A DNA stretch of 21,147 bases from Smittium mucronatum (lineage: Eukaryota; Kickxellomycota; Harpellomycetes; Harpellales; Legeriomycetaceae), in assembly GCA_001953115.1 (NCBI GenBank), contig LSSL01003579.1, positions 1-21,147 of the forward strand, in the 5' to 3' direction. Shown piece by piece: positions 20,511 through 21,147 of this stretch. Numbering within the stretch: position 1 is the first letter of the stretch; each line of letters starts with the position of its first letter. The position numbers and the translations under genes are program-made. The notes under the pieces were generated by a model, which was not told the origin of the DNA, did not search any database, and worked only from the letters and a program-made list of their open reading frames with translations.

Positions 20511-21147
20511 AAAGTAACTAGATCCTAGCAAAGTATTGGGCTAATGGTTGGAACTTCTGCCTTTTTTTATCCGACAAGGGAAAAATACGCCAAAAAAGCC
20601 ATTAGCGAAAATTGGGGCCTACTTTCTTCAGTTCCCAGGAAGGTTAGCTCGCTGTTATTAAGGGATCAAATCTTGCCTATACGCAAATAATCCATCAAAT
20701 GGGGGAGGGGGTTCATGGATCGGTCGACCTCTAGATCAGATTTTTAATATTATTGCTGATTATGGGTATATGAAACCATCCCATATGCTATATTTCTTTG
20801 CACTCTCCGCATATTTCCCTCAAGGGTGCCGCTTCTGGCCACTTATGGACACTTAACTCATAAAAATAAAGTAAAGATAGGGGCAGGAAATTTGTGTATA
20901 GACTCATAGTAATTTTAAAATAAGGTTGATTTTTAATAAAAAAAAAGAATTTATAAATTGTGATTTTTACTCGCTGAAAATCAGCGATATGTTCCAATGC
21001 GTTCTGATGATGAGTTTTCTGATCAATTAGAGCGCGAATAAAATTTCCCCTAGCAGCCCAAAAAATAGGCGGTTTGAATCAATCTGCTGTGGTCTAAAAT
21101 ACCACTCACATCTACACGCACTGCGTAAAAAAAAAAAAAAAAAAAAA
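20511..21147. other. Contig-end region, no gene supported
   Basis: Apart from the open frame at 20529-20690 (a possible alternative second exon of the preceding candidate), I see no coding sequence. It contains GGGGGAGGGGG at 20701-20711 and A+T-rich sequence. The window ends in a run of about 20 A residues (21127-21147), consistent with an assembly break at a homopolymer. Confidence 0.5.

Noticed and set aside
20722..20735. GGTCGACC next to TCTAGA, resembling a cloning polylinker (SalI plus XbaI sites)
   Set aside because: The two palindromes are flanked by A+T-rich sequence like the rest of the window, and the order and spacing do not match a common vector site array that I can confirm. 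Chance is simpler.
21071..21080. GGTTTGAATC, similar to a tRNA B box
   Set aside because: No matching A box, no acceptor stem and no cloverleaf arms at the needed spacing.

Overview
The window looks like a contig, or contig end, from a fungal nuclear genome. The best evidence is a chitin synthase fused to a myosin motor, a fusion known mainly from fungi and close relatives. Short spliceosomal introns (about 69 to 224 bases, GT-AG, mostly with GTAAGT- or GTATGT-like donors) and an Erd1/Ers1-type gene set also fit a fungus. Coding DNA has a balanced composition, while intergenic DNA is extremely A+T-rich and full of homopolymer runs. That contrast suggests an early-diverging filamentous fungus, perhaps of the Harpellales/Kickxellomycotina kind, but this placement is a guess from style, not a demonstration.

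Layout. Positions 1 to about 5780 are A+T-rich DNA in which I see no gene. From about 5780 to 7223 the composition becomes mixed, with G+C-rich islands, a hairpin and a C-rich tract, leading into the first gene. An Erd1-like EXS-domain membrane protein lies on + (7224-8725, four exons). Convergent to it, on -, is a gene I read as the meiotic double-strand-break factor Rec114 (9039 to about 10639, at least two exons, 5' end unresolved). After about 1.5 kb without a recognisable gene comes the dominant feature, a myosin-motor chitin synthase on + (12162-18134, two exons, 1967 residues). Convergent with it is an Ers1/cystinosin-type lysosomal/vacuolar cystine transporter on - (18700-19624, two exons, 269 residues). 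A divergent intergenic region with a C-rich tract leads to a candidate small spliced gene on + at 20319. The sequence ends in a run of A.

How the genes relate. There is no operon-like logic. The chitin synthase builds cell wall. Erd1 acts in the Golgi (glycosylation, phosphate recycling, retention of ER residents). Ers1 exports cystine from the vacuole. Rec114 belongs to the meiotic recombination machinery. In budding yeast ERS1 was isolated as a suppressor of erd1, so finding both about 10 kb apart is curious, though probably chance.

I found no CRISPR array, prokaryotic system, rRNA, credible tRNA or intact transposon. The most useful results are the reconstructed exon structures, the Rec114 identification (a family that is easily missed) with its puzzling in-frame TAG, and the unusual architecture of the chitin synthase: motor present, no recognisable DEK_C domain, and a long Gln/His-rich tail.
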